Below, in pieces: positions 5,446 through 6,181 of a stretch of 6,181 nt of DNA. The number at the start of each line of letters is the position of its first letter. The first letter of the stretch is position 1. The translations under genes and the position numbers were made by a program. The notes under the pieces were generated by a model that was not told where the DNA came from, ran no database searches, and saw only the letters and a list, made by a program, of their open reading frames with translations. Source of the DNA: Flavobacteriaceae bacterium (lineage in GTDB: Bacteria > Bacteroidota > Bacteroidia > Flavobacteriales > Flavobacteriaceae); contig JAGLDM010000237.1 of NCBI GenBank assembly GCA_023145595.1, positions 1-6,181 on the forward strand. The letters run 5' to 3'.

Positions 5446-6181
5446 ATGGGAAATTTTACAAAATATTTGGGAGCAACTTTGGGTTGGTCTTTTGGAGGAC
5501 CAATAGGTGGAATTATAGGGTTTGTAGTTGGTAGTTTTATTGATGGCTTATCAAAAGAAGATGTTGCAGATGCACGACAGTTTAGTGCAACGAGTTCAAG
5601 TAGTCAATCGGGAGATTTTGAAATGAGTTTGCTGATTTTATCGGCTGTGGTTATTAAGGCAGATGGTAAAGTTGATAAACGTGAATTGGAATTTGTTCGG
5701 AATCATTTTATTCAAATGTATGGAACTACGCGTGCCAATCATGCTTTTAAGTTGTTTAGCGGAATCATAAAAAACAACAATATTTCTACACGTCAAGTCT
5801 GTTTGCAAATTCGTCAGAATATGACGCATGCAACACGATTACAGTTAATTCATTTTTTATTCGGAATTGCAAATTCTGATGCTCATGTGAGTGAACTAGA
5901 AGTTGAGACAATTCATAAAATAGCAGGGTATTTGAATGTGAGTCACCCAGATTTTGAATCGATTAAAGCCATGTTTTATGACGGGGTTGACAATGCTTAT
6001 AAGGTGCTAGAAATTGACAGATCGGTTACAGATTCAGAAGTTAAAAAAGCATATCGAAAATTGGTTAAAAAACACCATCCTGATAAATTACAGCATCTAG
6101 GAGCAGAGCATTTAAAAGGTGCTAAGGAAAAATTTCAACAAGTTCAAAAAGCCTATGAGTCTATTCAGAAAGAACGAGGAA
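5446..6181 (+). CDS. DjlA-like TerB domain plus J-domain co-chaperone, 3' truncated by window edge
   Basis: The frame stays open to the end of the window, giving 245 codons and one further base. Domains: a glycine-rich hydrophobic N-terminal segment (about 9-34, GGPIGGIIGFVVGSFIDG), likely a membrane anchor; a Ser-rich hinge (about 45-57); a helical TerB-like domain (about 58-170) with LLILSAVVIKADGKVDKRE and FGIANSDAHVSELE; and a C-terminal J domain (about 182 on) with AYKVLEIDRSVTDSEVKKAY and the HPD tripeptide at 211-213, which stimulates the ATPase of DnaK. This is the arrangement of DjlA, an inner-membrane J protein with its J domain in the cytoplasm. Only the last part of the J domain seems missing. 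An in-frame ATG at 5410 would add 12 residues but lies upstream of the -7 element, so 5446 is preferred. Function is inferred from domains only. Confidence 0.88.
   Translation, partial: MGNFTKYLGATLGWSFGGPIGGIIGFVVGSFIDGLSKEDVADARQFSATSSSSQSGDFEMSLLILSAVVIKADGKVDKRELEFVRNHFIQMYGTTRANHAFKLFSGIIKNNNISTRQVCLQIRQNMTHATRLQLIHFLFGIANSDAHVSELEVETIHKIAGYLNVSHPDFESIKAMFYDGVDNAYKVLEIDRSVTDSEVKKAYRKLVKKHHPDKLQHLGAEHLKGAKEKFQQVQKAYESIQKERG

Noticed and set aside
5638..5829. Minus-strand open frame of 63 codons inside the DjlA-like gene
   Set aside because: Antisense to the TerB-domain coding region, with no supporting signal.

Overview
The window is a chromosomal stretch from a member of the Bacteroidota, almost certainly the family Flavobacteriaceae. 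The evidence is AT-rich DNA, no Shine-Dalgarno sequences but A/T-rich leaders, promoters with the Bacteroidota -7 motif TAnnTTTG, and genes typical of gliding, type IX-secreting flavobacteria (the sprA 3' end followed by gcvH, and a remB-type protein). I see no insertion sequence, phage gene, CRISPR array, tRNA or rRNA. This is ordinary chromosome rather than an accessory island.

Layout, left to right. (1) Bases 1-1209, plus strand: the last 152 codons of sprA (type IX translocon barrel), then gcvH (glycine cleavage H protein), then a small VanZ-like membrane protein whose start overlaps gcvH; these read as one transcript. (2) 1220-2043: a self-contained tonB unit with its own promoter, a very acidic periplasmic linker and a strong intrinsic terminator. 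(3) 2056-4845: a second unit with a promoter containing a 12-base palindrome, a WbpD/WlbB-like sugar N-acetyltransferase, and 10 bases later a 683-residue secreted beta-barrel protein resembling the gliding protein RemB. (4) A hairpin at 4818-4845 separates this unit from a convergent minus-strand bacilliredoxin (4890-5300). (5) A short divergent intergenic region (5301-5445) holds the bacilliredoxin promoter and that of a DjlA-like TerB/J-domain co-chaperone, which runs off the right edge at base 6181.

How they fit together: SprA, TonB and the RemB-like barrel all belong to the energised envelope machinery of a gliding bacterium. The acetyltransferase makes a diacetamido-uronic acid precursor for surface polysaccharide and is apparently co-transcribed with the barrel gene. 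GcvH, VanZ, bacilliredoxin and DjlA-like genes are housekeeping or stress functions. The most interesting feature is that the RemB-like protein begins, right after its signal peptide, with a domain that lines up with the C-terminal domain of the TonB encoded one gene upstream, including a pair of cysteines. No wholly new system is evident; that shared domain and the acetyltransferase-barrel pairing are the best leads.
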